Source: Pseudaminobacter soli (ex Li et al. 2025)
GTDB lineage: Bacteria; Pseudomonadota; Alphaproteobacteria; Rhizobiales; Rhizobiaceae
Direction of reading: 5' to 3'
NCBI RefSeq assembly: GCF_029892515.1
Contig: NZ_JARXVF010000001.1
Coordinates: forward strand, 930,001 to 994,000
Length of the DNA: 64,000 bases
Within the stretch, counting starts at the first letter, position 1; the number at the start of each line of letters is the position of its first letter. The position numbers were made by a program, and so were the translations under genes. The notes below the pieces were generated by a model, which was not told where the DNA came from, searched no databases, and saw only the letters and a list, made by a program, of their open reading frames with translations. Below are positions 1 to 10,287 of this stretch, piece by piece.

Positions 1-594
1 CAGGTCCATGAGCTCAAACTGCGTCTCTTCGCGCAGCTTCTTGTCGAGCGCGCCGAGCGGCTCGTCGAGCAGCAGCACTTTTGGCCGCTTGGCGACCGAA
101 CGGGCCAAGGCAACGCGCTGGCGCTGGCCGCCGGAAAGCTGGTGCGGCTTGCGCTTGGCGAACTGTTCGAGCTTGACCAGCCGCAGCATCTCGGCGACGC
201 GCGTTTCGATCTCGCGCTTGGGCATGCCTTCCTGCTTGAGGCCGAAGGCGATGTTGGCTTCCACGGTCATATGCGGGAACAGCGCATAGGACTGGAACAT
301 CATGTTGACCGGCCGGCGATAGGGCGGAATGCCTCGCAGGTCCTGTCCGTCGAGCAGGATGCGGCCGGAGGTCGGCTCGTCGAAGCCGGCGAGCATGCGC
401 AGCAAGGTCGACTTGCCGCAACCGGACGCGCCGAGCAGCGCGAAGAACTCGCGCTCGAACACGGTCAGCGACAGGTTGTTGACTGCGGTGAAATCACCAA
501 AGCGCTTGGTGACATTCTCGAAGGCGATATAGGGCTTGGCGGCCGGATCGTTCCACGGCGTAAAGCTTCTGCGGATGCTTCCGAGCGATTTCAT
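1..594 (-). CDS. potG: Putrescine/spermidine ABC transporter ATP-binding protein PotG (3' end outside window)
   Basis: Cytoplasmic ATPase of a polyamine importer. The first 198 residues are present and the frame runs off the left edge. Visible motifs: Walker [10 protein letters not shown] (about residues 55-63), Q-loop Q101, signature LSGGQ (153-157), Walker B VLLLDEP (173-179) and the following D-loop. The ATG at 594 is preceded by GGAG at suitable spacing. The N-terminal extension of about 20 residues before the nucleotide-binding fold is usual for PotG. It lies 217 bp downstream of potF on the same strand, so it belongs to a pot operon whose permease genes (potH, potI) probably follow outside the window. 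Confidence 0.93.
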   Translation of the reverse strand, partial: MKSLGSIRRSFTPWNDPAAKPYIAFENVTKRFGDFTAVNNLSLTVFEREFFALLGASGCGKSTLLRMLAGFDEPTSGRILLDGQDLRGIPPYRRPVNMMFQSYALFPHMTVEANIAFGLKQEGMPKREIETRVAEMLRLVKLEQFAKRKPHQLSGGQRQRVALARSVAKRPKVLLLDEPLGALDKKLREETQFELMDL

Positions 595-766
595 TTACTT
601 CTCCACCTCATTCGGTCCCCGTTGCGGCGGCTCCGTCAAAGCGGAAGCGCATGCCGCCATTTCGTGACAGCTTCGCGACCCTTCCGAATATTCTTCCGGT
701 TCCGGATCGCGGCCTTGCGGAAACCCGTCTGTGGACTCGGCGGTGCCTGAGTTCACAAAGAGGCTT

Positions 767-805
767 CCGGAGAAAGGCCCCGCGATTCTAGCGGGGCCTT
801 TCCGG
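767..805 (-). terminator. Strong hairpin between potF and potG
   Basis: Perfect 12-bp stem (GAAAGGCCCCGC at 772-783 pairs with 791-802, 7-nt loop), extended by partial pairing outside. It lies directly after the potF stop. On the minus strand it is followed only by a short CTCTTT, so it may be a leaky terminator or an mRNA-stabilising structure that makes PotF more abundant than PotG. The latter is common for binding-protein genes in ABC operons. Confidence 0.7.
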
Positions 806-811
806 ACATCG

Positions 812-1909
812 TTACTGGCCGGTCACGACCTTGGTCCACAGGCGCGTCACCTGACGCTGGGACTTGGTGTCGTAAGGCGAGACGGTGAACAGCTTGTCGA
901 GAACTTCGGGCGTCGGATAGACGGCCGGATCCTCGAAGATCTCCTTGTTCACGAAGGCCTGCGAGGCCTTGTTGCCATTCGGGAAGTAGACGAAGTTCGT
1001 CGACTTGGCGATGACTTCCGGCTTCATCATGTAGTTGAGGAAGGCATGCGCTTCCTCAAGGTGCGGAGCATCGGCGGGAACGGCCATCTGGTCGAACCAC
1101 ATTTCGGCGCCTTCCTTCGGGATCACGTAACCGACCTCGACGCCCTGCTTGGCTTCGACCGCGCGGTCACGCGCCTGGAACACGTCGCCCGACCAGCCGA
1201 TGGCCATGCAGATGTCGCCATTGGCCAGCGCATTGATGTATTCGGACGAATGGAACTTGCGCACATAGGGGCGCACCTTCAGCAGAACCTCTTCAACCTT
1301 GGCAAGGTCTTCAGCCTTGGTCGATTCCGGATCGAGGCCGAGATACCTCAGCACCGAGGGGATGACGTCGGTCGGCGAGTCGAGGAAATAGACGCCGCAA
1401 TCGGAGAGCTTGGCCAGCTTCTCGGGATTGAAGACGATGTCCCAGCTGTCGATCTTGTCGGTGCCGAGCGCTTCCTCGACCTTCTTCTTGTTGAAGCCGA
1501 GGCCGACCGTGCCCCACATGTAGTTGATCGAGTATTCGTTGCCGGGATCGTATTTCGCCGTGCGCTCCGAAACCACGTCCCACATGTTGGTGAGGTTGGG
1601 CAGCTTGGACTTGTCGAGCTTCTGGAACACGCCCGCGGAAATCTGGCGCGAGAGGAAGTTTGCCGTCGGCACAACCACGTCGTAGCCGCTGCCGCCCGCC
1701 AGGAGCTTGGTCTCAAGGATCTCGTTGGAATCGAAGACGTCGTAGACGACCTTGATGCCGGTTTCCTTGGTGAAGTCGGTGATGATCGAACTGTCGATGT
1801 AGTCGGACCAGTTGTAGACGTTGACGACACGTTCCTGCGCATAAGCACTGACGCTGATCAACGTCGCCAAAGCCGATGTGGCAGCAAGCCAAAACGCTTT
1901 GTTAACCAT
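812..1909 (-). CDS. potF: Periplasmic putrescine/spermidine-binding protein PotF
   Basis: Solute-binding protein of 365 aa. It has a clear Sec signal peptide (residues 1 to about 24, cleavage after AYA) and then the family-typical VVNVYNWSDYID start of the mature PotD/PotF fold. Length is normal for the family. It should capture polyamines in the periplasm for the PotG-powered permease. The gene lies between a gamma-glutamylputrescine-synthetase-like gene upstream and potG downstream on the same strand, which supports putrescine as the substrate. Exact specificity (putrescine or spermidine) cannot be read from the sequence alone. Confidence 0.93.
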   Translation of the reverse strand: MVNKAFWLAATSALATLISVSAYAQERVVNVYNWSDYIDSSIITDFTKETGIKVVYDVFDSNEILETKLLAGGSGYDVVVPTANFLSRQISAGVFQKLDKSKLPNLTNMWDVVSERTAKYDPGNEYSINYMWGTVGLGFNKKKVEEALGTDKIDSWDIVFNPEKLAKLSDCGVYFLDSPTDVIPSVLRYLGLDPESTKAEDLAKVEEVLLKVRPYVRKFHSSEYINALANGDICMAIGWSGDVFQARDRAVEAKQGVEVGYVIPKEGAEMWFDQMAVPADAPHLEEAHAFLNYMMKPEVIAKSTNFVYFPNGNKASQAFVNKEIFEDPAVYPTPEVLDKLFTVSPYDTKSQRQVTRLWTKVVTGQ

Positions 1910-2117
1910 CTCAATCTCCCTTTCAGTGTTCCGTTTTCCGGTGCGCGACAGGCCTTCGCGACCGGTTTTTGAGGTTCAGCCTGTTGGCCTTTCAGAAAAG
2001 GCGACAAGCACGGAAGTGCCCGCCACCGGGTCAAGGACCGCCCCGACAAAATCGGGGCAGCCCTAATTCTTGTTACCGCATCACGCATGTGGGCAGGCCG
2101 GTCGGCCTGCTCTTCCG

Positions 2118-3605
2118 TCAGAGGTAGGTCGTGCGCTCCAGCTGCGTGATCTCGGCCCAGAAGGCGAGAATCTCGGCGCGCTTCAGGTCCTGATAGACCT
2201 TCGCCATCAACGGGCCAAGCGCACGCTCAATGAAAGTGCTCTTGGCCATCAGCTGCAAGGCTTCGTCCATGTCGTCCGGCAGGAACAGCCCGCCCTCGTC
2301 ATAGGCGTTGCCGACGACCGGAGGCGGCGGAACTTCCTCGTTCTCGATGCCTTCGATCATGCCCTGGATCAGCGCCGCCATGACCAGATACGGGTTGGCG
2401 TCGGCGCCGGCGATGCGATGCTCGAGACGCTTATTCTCGTCCGACGAAACCGGGATACGCAGCGCCACCGAACGGTTGTTCTCGCCCCAGACTGCGCGGG
2501 TCGGCGCGTAGGAGCCGGGCGTGATGCGGCGGAAGCCGTTCCACGTGTTGATGAACAACAGCAGCGATTCCGGCATCGTCCGGAGCAGGCCGGCGACGGC
2601 CGACTCGAGCTTCTTGCGCCCTGCGTCTCCGCCGAAGATGTTGTGCCCCTCGCGGTCCAGCATGGAGGCATGCACATGCATGCCGTTGCCGGCATATTCG
2701 AGGAACGGCTTGGCCATGAAGGTGGCGGTCAGGCCATGCGCGCGGGCGCAACCGATGACAAGGCGCTGCAGCATGATCACGTCATCGGCGGCCCGGAGCG
2801 GATCGGCACGATGCTTGAGATTGACCTCGAACTGGCCGGGGGCAGCCTCCTTGATGATCGTATCGATCGGCAGGCCCTGCTCCTGCGCGGCGTCGCGGAT
2901 CATGTCGAACAGCTCGGCGTGCTCGGACAGATCGTCGAGCCCGTACATGCGCAGGCGATCCGGGCCGGCAGTGGCGCCCACCGGGGCGGGCATGCCGTCG
3001 TCCCACTCCACTTCCGGGTCGAGCAAGTAGAACTCGAGTTCGAAAGCGACGACCGGGAAGTAACCCTTGGCGTTGACCTCGGCCACCTTGCGCTTCAGCA
3101 CCTGGCGCGAGTCCGCCATGAAGGGTTCGCCCTCGGGCGAGAAGGTCTGCAGCAGCACCTGCGCGGTCTTGCGCTTGGCCCACGGCACGATCGACAGGGA
3201 CCCACGCGTGGCGCGGCAATAGCCGTCCTGGTCGCCGGTCTCGATGTGCAGACCCGTTTCGGTGACCTCGCGGCCCCAAACGTCCAGCCCGTGCAGCGAC
3301 ATGGGGAAGTTGACGCCTTCCTGGAAGGCCTTCTTCAACGCGTCGCCAGGGGCCCACTTGCCGCGCATGACGCCGTTGGGATCGACCAGAAGAAACTCCA
3401 CGGCCTCGAGGTCGGGATGCTTCTCGACAAAGGCGCGGTATTCGGCCTCGTGGTCGGGTGAAATGAATGCGGATTTTTTCTTCACCGCAGCAGCCGGAGG
3501 GACTTCCGGGGGGCGGCCTTTTTCGGCAGCAAGGCGAGGATTGTAGGAATTCTCGCCGATCGAAGAATTGGTTCCGGGTTGCGTGTGTCCGGTTAGTTCA
3601 CCCAA
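2118..3605 (-). CDS. puuA: Glutamine synthetase family protein, gamma-glutamylputrescine synthetase-like (paralogue 1)
   Basis: 495 aa as read from a TTG at 3605. It has the glutamine-synthetase fold: catalytic-domain stretches FELEFYLLD, EAAPGQFEVNL, GNGMHVHASM, and the C-terminal RIPVSSDENKRLEHRIAGADANPYL. In the PuuA branch such proteins ligate glutamate to putrescine as the first step of the gamma-glutamyl putrescine pathway. Position directly upstream of potF-potG supports that role. The first ~45 residues are low-complexity (PPEVPPAAAVKKK), so the real start may be further in; a GTG codon at VKKKSAF is an alternative. A glutamine synthetase acting on another amine is possible. Confidence 0.8.
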   Translation of the reverse strand: MGELTGHTQPGTNSSIGENSYNPRLAAEKGRPPEVPPAAAVKKKSAFISPDHEAEYRAFVEKHPDLEAVEFLLVDPNGVMRGKWAPGDALKKAFQEGVNFPMSLHGLDVWGREVTETGLHIETGDQDGYCRATRGSLSIVPWAKRKTAQVLLQTFSPEGEPFMADSRQVLKRKVAEVNAKGYFPVVAFELEFYLLDPEVEWDDGMPAPVGATAGPDRLRMYGLDDLSEHAELFDMIRDAAQEQGLPIDTIIKEAAPGQFEVNLKHRADPLRAADDVIMLQRLVIGCARAHGLTATFMAKPFLEYAGNGMHVHASMLDREGHNIFGGDAGRKKLESAVAGLLRTMPESLLLFINTWNGFRRITPGSYAPTRAVWGENNRSVALRIPVSSDENKRLEHRIAGADANPYLVMAALIQGMIEGIENEEVPPPPVVGNAYDEGGLFLPDDMDEALQLMAKSTFIERALGPLMAKVYQDLKRAEILAFWAEITQLERTTYL

Positions 3606-3662
3606 GATATACCTGTTTAATTGTTTCAGACATCATAACCTGCGCTTGCCTTCGCAGTTCTG

Positions 3663-4610
3663 TCAATGGGGAGAAGGCATGCCAGTAGTGCCGGGACGGC
3701 TCGGACGCGACTGGCGTCGGAACTCCAGCCCGAGATGGACGAGAAGCGCGGCGAACACCACCGTGCCTCCCAGAATTGTGCGCGCCGACGGTATCTCGCC
3801 ATGGATCAGCCAGACCCAGATCGGCCCAAGTATCGGCTCGAATGTGCCAATCAACGCGGCCACTGCAGCCGGAATCAGCCGGGCGCCGGTGGCAAAGCAG
3901 GCAAGCCCAAGGCCAAGGTTGATGGCGCCGAAGACGAACAGAAAACCCATGTCGCGCGGGGTTACGGCAAAACCGCCAAGCTGGGTTGCGGCGAAGGATG
4001 CGGCGAAGATCGTGCCCAGGCAGGTTGCCGGCGTCATCCGCACATGCGCAAAGCGGCGCGTGATCACCGTGGCGATCGAGAACATCACCGCAATGAGCAG
4101 CGCCAGCCCGTCGCCGATCGGGGACACTTCCCCGTTGAAAGATTCGGAGACCATGATGGCGACGCCGCAGATCACGGCCGCGATCGCCGCCCAGGTCGGC
4201 ACCGATACGCGTTCGCGGAACAGCGCCCAGGCAATCAGCGCAGCCAGCAGCGGCACTCCCGCCTGCATCAAGAGGATGTTGGCGACCGTGGTGTAGCCAA
4301 GCGCGACCACGAAAGAGGTCGAGGCGGTGGCAAAGCAGACACCGACCGCCAGACCCGGAAGCCCCATGCTGCCGAACAGTTTAAGTGTGCCGCGCACGCC
4401 GTCGCGCCAGACCATGAAGCCGAGGAGGAACAACGCCGCCCAGGCCGAGCGCCAGAAAATGACGGTCCAGCTATCCGGGGTTTCAATGAAGCGGCCCAGC
4501 GTGCCGCCGAAACTCCACAACAGCGCGGACAGGAAAACAAGCAGGATACCGATGCGCTCGTCGCGACCGGAGGTTGCGGAGCCAGCATGTGAAACGGCAG
4601 CTTCTGTCAT
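3663..4610 (-). CDS. DMT-superfamily (EamA) inner-membrane transporter
   Basis: About 315 aa from the ATG at 4610; an ATG at 4652 would add 14 residues. Ten or so hydrophobic segments in two homologous halves, as in EamA-type drug/metabolite exporters (for example ILLVFLSALLWSFGGTLGRF near the start and GGTVVFAALLVHL near the end). The substrate cannot be predicted. It lies between the glutamine-synthetase-like gene and the ScfR-type regulator, all on the minus strand. With 57 bp to the former and 156 bp to the latter, it could be transcribed with either. Confidence 0.85.
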   Translation of the reverse strand: MTEAAVSHAGSATSGRDERIGILLVFLSALLWSFGGTLGRFIETPDSWTVIFWRSAWAALFLLGFMVWRDGVRGTLKLFGSMGLPGLAVGVCFATASTSFVVALGYTTVANILLMQAGVPLLAALIAWALFRERVSVPTWAAIAAVICGVAIMVSESFNGEVSPIGDGLALLIAVMFSIATVITRRFAHVRMTPATCLGTIFAASFAATQLGGFAVTPRDMGFLFVFGAINLGLGLACFATGARLIPAAVAALIGTFEPILGPIWVWLIHGEIPSARTILGGTVVFAALLVHLGLEFRRQSRPSRPGTTGMPSPH

Positions 4611-4766
4611 GGCCGGACCATCGTCGTTTCGCTCGAGATGCGCATGCCGCATAGCGACAGGCGCGATCCGAATTGCGTAACGCAAAGCCTTGTACCGCGC
4701 GTGATCCAGCGCAAGTGAGCGGTTGTGGCACTAATTAGGTCCGGACGGATTATCCAGAGCGAGCCA

Positions 4767-6206
4767 CTACTGAAAATCGAAAGCACTCAGCCCAGTCACC
4801 ATCTCGTCCAGTCCCAGCGGCCGCGTCACCGGCGGTTCGGCGCGGGAAAGGCAGCCGGTGCGCTCACACAGCCGGCAAGCGGGCCCGACCGGAGTGGCCG
4901 TGCCCTGCCCTGCTTTGCCCTGCGGGCTGCCGGCAAGTGCTGTGCCATAGACGATCTCGTCCTTGAAACCGATGTCGCAGCCCAGAAGCAGGGCGGTGCG
5001 GCGCGGCCGTTCGTTGAAGGCCCCCTGCGGCCCCTCCAGCGTGCGCGCCACGCAGAGGAACTCCGCGCCGTCTGGCATCTCCACCGCCTCGACCAGGATC
5101 TGGCCGGGCTGCGCGAAGGCGGCATGCACCGGCAGCTTGGGGCACCCGCCGCCGAAGCGGCTCTGCGGAAAGCCTTGCGCGCCCGCCTTGCGGAAGCGAT
5201 TTCCCGCATTGTCCACCTCCAGCATGAAGAACGGCACGCTCGCCGCGCCGGGCCGCTGCAGCATCGTCAGGCGATTGGCAGCCTGCTCGAAGGAAACGCC
5301 AAAGCGCGACCTCAGCACATCTATGTCATAGCGCGCCCGCTGTGCGGCTGACTGGAAGGCCTGATAGGGCATCATCAGTGCGTGCGCCGCATAGCGGCCA
5401 AGCTCAAAGCGCGCCAGCCGCCGCGCCTCGTCGGACGACAATTTCAGCGACTGGATTTCGGCGGCAATCGCCACCGACATGCGGATCAGGCAGGCCTCCA
5501 TCGCCACTTCGCGCAACTGGTCGAAGGGCGACAGGCGCTCCGAAATGAACAGGCGCTGCGAATGCCGGTCATAGCGGCGGCGCCAGTTGGGCATGGTGGC
5601 AACCGGCAGCACCTTCACCACGATGCCGAACTCCCGCTTCAGCCACGCCTTCAACGCGCCATAAAGGTCGTCGCCCGGATCGAGCACCGCGATGAAAGCT
5701 TCGGCCTCTTCCTCAAGTGCTGCAAAATGGTTCGGGCGGCGCTCGAATACCTCGCGCACCTCGTCGATCGGCAGGCGCGCACCCGACAGGGCTGTCGCTC
5801 GGCCCTCATGCGCCAGCATTTCGGACAGATCCGACAGGCGCCCCGCCTGCTCGCGATAGGCCCGAAACAGCTTTATCACCGCAGCCGCCGCATTCGGCGC
5901 GCCCTCGGCCAGCTCGACCAGCTCCTGATCGCCCGGCAGTTCACCGGCCAGCAGCGGATCGGAAAAAACCTCCCGCAGCGCCGCTATCGAACCGCGCGCC
6001 TCGCCGTGCAGTTCCTCCGGCTCCACCTTGTAGACCGAAGCGAGTTTCAGGATCAGCTGCACGGTCAGCGGCCGCTGATTGCGCTCGATGAGATTGAGAT
6101 AAGACGGCGAAATGCCGAGCCCCTCGGCCATAGCCGTCTGGGTCAGGCCCTTGGCGTTGCGAATGCGCCGGATGCGCGGGCCCGCGAAAATCTTCTGCTC
6201 GGCCAT
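4767..6206 (-). CDS. scfR: XRE-family regulator of short-chain fatty acid/glyoxylate metabolism (ScfR/RamB type)
   Basis: 479 aa. N-terminal helix-turn-helix (residues ~8-65: IRRIRNAKGLTQTAMAEGLG then SPSYLNLIERNQRPLT), a middle IrrE/M78-like region, and the C-terminal DUF2083-type domain with cysteines (GGGCPKLPVH, then GPACRLCERTGC). This architecture is that of RamB/ScfR regulators controlling isocitrate lyase and acetate or propionate use. The peptidase-like HExxH motif is not kept (REVAMEACLIRM instead), so the middle domain probably senses rather than cleaves. It is divergent from aceA across 246 bp rich in TTTACA repeats. Function is inferred from domains and context. Confidence 0.88.
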   Translation of the reverse strand: MAEQKIFAGPRIRRIRNAKGLTQTAMAEGLGISPSYLNLIERNQRPLTVQLILKLASVYKVEPEELHGEARGSIAALREVFSDPLLAGELPGDQELVELAEGAPNAAAAVIKLFRAYREQAGRLSDLSEMLAHEGRATALSGARLPIDEVREVFERRPNHFAALEEEAEAFIAVLDPGDDLYGALKAWLKREFGIVVKVLPVATMPNWRRRYDRHSQRLFISERLSPFDQLREVAMEACLIRMSVAIAAEIQSLKLSSDEARRLARFELGRYAAHALMMPYQAFQSAAQRARYDIDVLRSRFGVSFEQAANRLTMLQRPGAASVPFFMLEVDNAGNRFRKAGAQGFPQSRFGGGCPKLPVHAAFAQPGQILVEAVEMPDGAEFLCVARTLEGPQGAFNERPRRTALLLGCDIGFKDEIVYGTALAGSPQGKAGQGTATPVGPACRLCERTGCLSRAEPPVTRPLGLDEMVTGLSAFDFQ

Positions 6207-6210
6207 GGCA

Positions 6211-6376
6211 GCTCTTTACACCCATTTACAGATCGAAGGCGATATCTCGCCCCGACCGCATTTGACATTTTTTACAGATTTACATCGCAGCACTGTCAAA
6301 CGCAACACAGGTTTTCCCTATTCTGAGCCCCAACTTCTGGTTTCTTCTCGCCTTCTTCGCAGCGCAATGTAAATTT
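6211..6376. promoter_or_regulatory. Candidate operator region between scfR and aceA with TTTACA repeats
   Basis: The divergent intergenic region holds TTTACA at 6215, 6225, 6271 and 6279, and the inverse TGTAAA at 6368. The first two are 10 bp apart and the next two 8 bp apart, i.e. close to one helical turn. These clustered half-sites are the most likely binding sites of the adjacent regulator for autorepression and aceA control. The assignment is inference. Confidence 0.5.
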
Positions 6377-6452
6377 CGTCACACATCGGCGGCACGAAAC
6401 TCACTCAGCGATGCCGTCGGGGACAATTCTTTTCCATAAGCCGGAGAGCGTT

Positions 6453-7742
<1,290 letters not shown>

Positions 7743-7804
7743 CAAGAACCACATCGTGGCCTGGTGCCCGAGCGGCGCAGGCGCGAACCAGGAGGAAGCA
7801 AGAA

Positions 7805-8047
7805 ATGACACCAAGAACACGTGTCAAGGAACGAGCCGAGGAGCAGGCTTCGACCATGAGCGCAGACCAGCAAGCCGCAATCCGCATTGTCGCCAACGAC
7901 CTGCATCGTCTCAATCAATCGGTGATGAAGGCGGTGGAGGCGGGTGTGTCGGTCGAGCTCGTCCGCTCGGCCCGCCATCATGATGCCAACGGCAATTGGG
8001 GCGACCTGCTCATTCCGGTGATCGTCACCCAGAACGCGCACGGTTGA
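7805..8047 (+). CDS. Small conserved-looking hypothetical protein downstream of aceA
   Basis: 80 aa. The start at 7805 has a strong GGAGGA ribosome site 5-10 nt upstream; an inner ATG at 7856 (MSADQQAAIRIV) is an alternative giving 63 aa. The protein is mostly helical (DLHRLNQSVMKAVEAGVSVELVR) with a C-terminal GNWGDLLIPVIV segment. No known domain is recognised. It starts 63 bp after aceA and ends just before a hairpin terminator, so it is likely cotranscribed with aceA and may take part in acetate metabolism or stress response. That is inference. Confidence 0.7.
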   Translation: MTPRTRVKERAEEQASTMSADQQAAIRIVANDLHRLNQSVMKAVEAGVSVELVRSARHHDANGNWGDLLIPVIVTQNAHG

Positions 8048-8082
8048 CCTGTATCGTCTGTCTTCTACAAAAGATATCTTTG

Positions 8083-8116
8083 ATCACCCGCATGACCCGT
8101 GCGGGTGATTTTTCTT
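8083..8116 (+). terminator. Rho-independent terminator after the aceA transcript
   Basis: Perfect 10-bp stem (ATCACCCGCA at 8083-8092 with 8100-8109) and a 7-nt loop, followed by a T-rich tail. It lies 35 bp after the stop of the small ORF. Confidence 0.85.
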
Positions 8117-8282
8117 TCTGCATGAGGTGCTTATACGACTTTCGTCGTAGCAATGACCAAGAATACCTTCCGGTTTTCGACTCGCGATTGCCGCAGGATG
8201 CATTTATGCTTGACAGACCAACGTGCTGCAGGATTAGTGGCGCCATTCAACCGTAAATTGAATGCAGGGGAGCGGGCACCGC

Positions 8283-8729
8283 ATGTTCAAGTCAAGCGTT
8301 GACCTTGCGCGCGGCCCACATAGTGACCTGGATACCGAATATCCCACAGAACAGTCGGTAGATTCCGCCAAGGCCCTCGTCGTCGGGCGATCGCAGATCA
8401 ATCGCGTGGTGGTGTCGAAAATCCTCGAGAAAACCGGCCTGCGACCTGTCTCGCTGGATCCGGAAGCAGCGGTGAAGGCGCTGCAGTGGCCTATTCCTTC
8501 CACGGTCATTCTCGACGGCGGTCCCGACAACGAGGATTGCAACGCGCTGATGGCGCCCCTCATGGCGTTGCGCAACGAGTTCGGCAAGGACGCGGTCTGC
8601 GTTCTTTTGCTTTCGACAAAGGCGCTCGCCGTAGAAGACCTTGCGCTTCTGCCTGCCGTGGATGCGGGGGTCGCCAAGCCGATCACGCCCGAGGGGCTGA
8701 TGGCGGTGCTGGAAAGACTGCGCGGCTAA
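8283..8729 (+). CDS. Stand-alone receiver-like protein with a degenerate acidic pocket
   Basis: 148 aa. The region from residue ~30 fits a response-regulator receiver fold: first strand KALVVGRSQINRVVVSKIL, phospho-acceptor-like D78 in TVILDGG, and the conserved lysine K132 in GVAKPIT. The usual acidic pair at the end of strand 1 (VDD) is replaced by G35-R36, so Mg binding and phosphorylation are doubtful. No output domain. The start is chosen at 8283, where GGGGAG is upstream; an ATG at 8262 would overlap that site. Just upstream is a TACGAC/GTCGTA inverted repeat at 8134-8149. Neighbours do not reveal a partner kinase. Confidence 0.7.
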   Translation: MFKSSVDLARGPHSDLDTEYPTEQSVDSAKALVVGRSQINRVVVSKILEKTGLRPVSLDPEAAVKALQWPIPSTVILDGGPDNEDCNALMAPLMALRNEFGKDAVCVLLLSTKALAVEDLALLPAVDAGVAKPITPEGLMAVLERLRG

Positions 8730-8853
8730 CTGTCACGCACTGCAAAACGGACAGCCAAGTATCCGAAATCGTTGCGACAGAAGCGGCGCCCCCCTTTTCT
8801 TATGTCGCGACGCACGACTATATTGGTGTATCCGCAACAAATCTTGGTGATTG

Positions 8854-10287
8854 ATGCCAGCCCCTAAAAAGGAAGTCCGCCCCTCGAAATCCGGGGGACG
8901 AACCCGTGTGCCCGCCTTCGTGAAAAGCCTCCGCGGTGTGAAGAACTGGAAGGAAGCTGCAGAATGGCTTGAATGGCGCGGGATTGAAGACATCGAGTGC
9001 ATTACCCCCGACCAGGCCGGCGTCGCGCGCGGTAAGATGATGCCCTCCAGCAAATTCACCTCCAACACGTCGCTTGCGCTGCCTTCGGCCGTGTTCATGA
9101 TGACCATCTCGGGCGACTATCCGGAGGACGGGAACGGCTTTGCCTATCCTGAGGATGACGGCGACCTTAAGCTGGTGCCGGACCTCTCGACCCTCAGTCC
9201 GGTTCCCTGGGAAGACGATCCGACCGCGCAGGTCATCTGCGACCTGGTCCATCAGGACGGCCGCTCGGTCGAGTTCACGCCGCGCAACTTGCTGAAGCGC
9301 GTGGTGGCCGCCTACGAGGCCAAGGGCCTGAAGCCCGTCGTGGCGCCTGAAATCGAATTCTACCTGGTGCGCAAGAACCCCGACCCGGACTATCCGCTGA
9401 CCCCGCCCGTCGGGCGCTCGGGCCGGCCGATCGGCGGCGGTGCTGGCTACTCCATCGCCGGCGTCAACGAGTTCGACGAACTGATCGACGACATCTATCA
9501 TTTCTCCGAGAGCCAGGGCCTGGAGATCGATACGCTGATCCATGAGGAGGGCGCGGGCCAGCTGGAAATCAACCTGCGCCACGGCGACCCCGTCGAGCTG
9601 GCCGACCAGGTGTTCCTGTTCAAGCGCACGATCCGCGAGGCCGCACTCAAGCACGACACCTATGCCACCTTCATGGCCAAGCCGATCCAGGGCCAGCCGG
9701 GTTCGGCCATGCACATCCACCAGTCGATCATCGACCGCAAGACCGGCAAGAACGTGTTCTCGGGCCCGGATGGCGAAGAGACGGAAACGTTCTTCAACTT
9801 CATCGGCGGCATGCAGCGCCACGTGCCGAACGCGCTGGTGATGTTCGCACCGTATGTGAACTCCTATCGCCGGCTGACCCAGGCGGCCTCCGCCCCGGTG
9901 AACAACAAGTGGGGCTACGACAACCGCACTACGGCCTTCCGCGTTCCGCGTTCCGACCCGGCCGCGCGGCGTGTGGAAAACCGCATCCCGTCTTCCGACG
10001 CGAACCCGTATCTCGCGCTCGCTGCCTCGCTGGCCTGCGGCCTGATCGGCATCAACAAGGGCCTAAAACCCGACGCGGCGATCCTGACCACGGCCAACGA
10101 GGACGAGATCGACCTGCCGCGCGGCCTGCTCGAGGCCGTCGACCTGTTCGAGGGCGACGCGGATCTGCGTGCGATACTGGGCGAGCCCTTCGTCACCACC
10201 TATGCGGCCATCAAGCGTGCCGAGTTCGAGACCTTCATGGAAGTGATCAGCCCGTGGGAGCGGGAATACCTGCTTCTCAACGTGTGA
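8854..10287 (+). CDS. puuA: Glutamine synthetase family protein, gamma-glutamylputrescine synthetase-like (paralogue 2)
   Basis: 477 aa from the ATG at 8854 (GGTGA just upstream). Full glutamine-synthetase catalytic domain: APEIEFYLV, HEEGAGQLEINLR, GSAMHIHQS, AFRVPRSDPAARRVENRIP, SSDANPYLA. It resembles the paralogue at 2.1-3.6 kb in motif order but is clearly diverged. Together with the puuB gene 1.7 kb downstream on the same strand it fits the Puu route of putrescine breakdown (glutamylation, then oxidation). The 3' end overlaps the tail of the opposing ATP-grasp gene by 11 bp. Substrate assignment is by context; other amines are possible. Confidence 0.82.
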   Translation: MPAPKKEVRPSKSGGRTRVPAFVKSLRGVKNWKEAAEWLEWRGIEDIECITPDQAGVARGKMMPSSKFTSNTSLALPSAVFMMTISGDYPEDGNGFAYPEDDGDLKLVPDLSTLSPVPWEDDPTAQVICDLVHQDGRSVEFTPRNLLKRVVAAYEAKGLKPVVAPEIEFYLVRKNPDPDYPLTPPVGRSGRPIGGGAGYSIAGVNEFDELIDDIYHFSESQGLEIDTLIHEEGAGQLEINLRHGDPVELADQVFLFKRTIREAALKHDTYATFMAKPIQGQPGSAMHIHQSIIDRKTGKNVFSGPDGEETETFFNFIGGMQRHVPNALVMFAPYVNSYRRLTQAASAPVNNKWGYDNRTTAFRVPRSDPAARRVENRIPSSDANPYLALAASLACGLIGINKGLKPDAAILTTANEDEIDLPRGLLEAVDLFEGDADLRAILGEPFVTTYAAIKRAEFETFMEVISPWEREYLLLNV

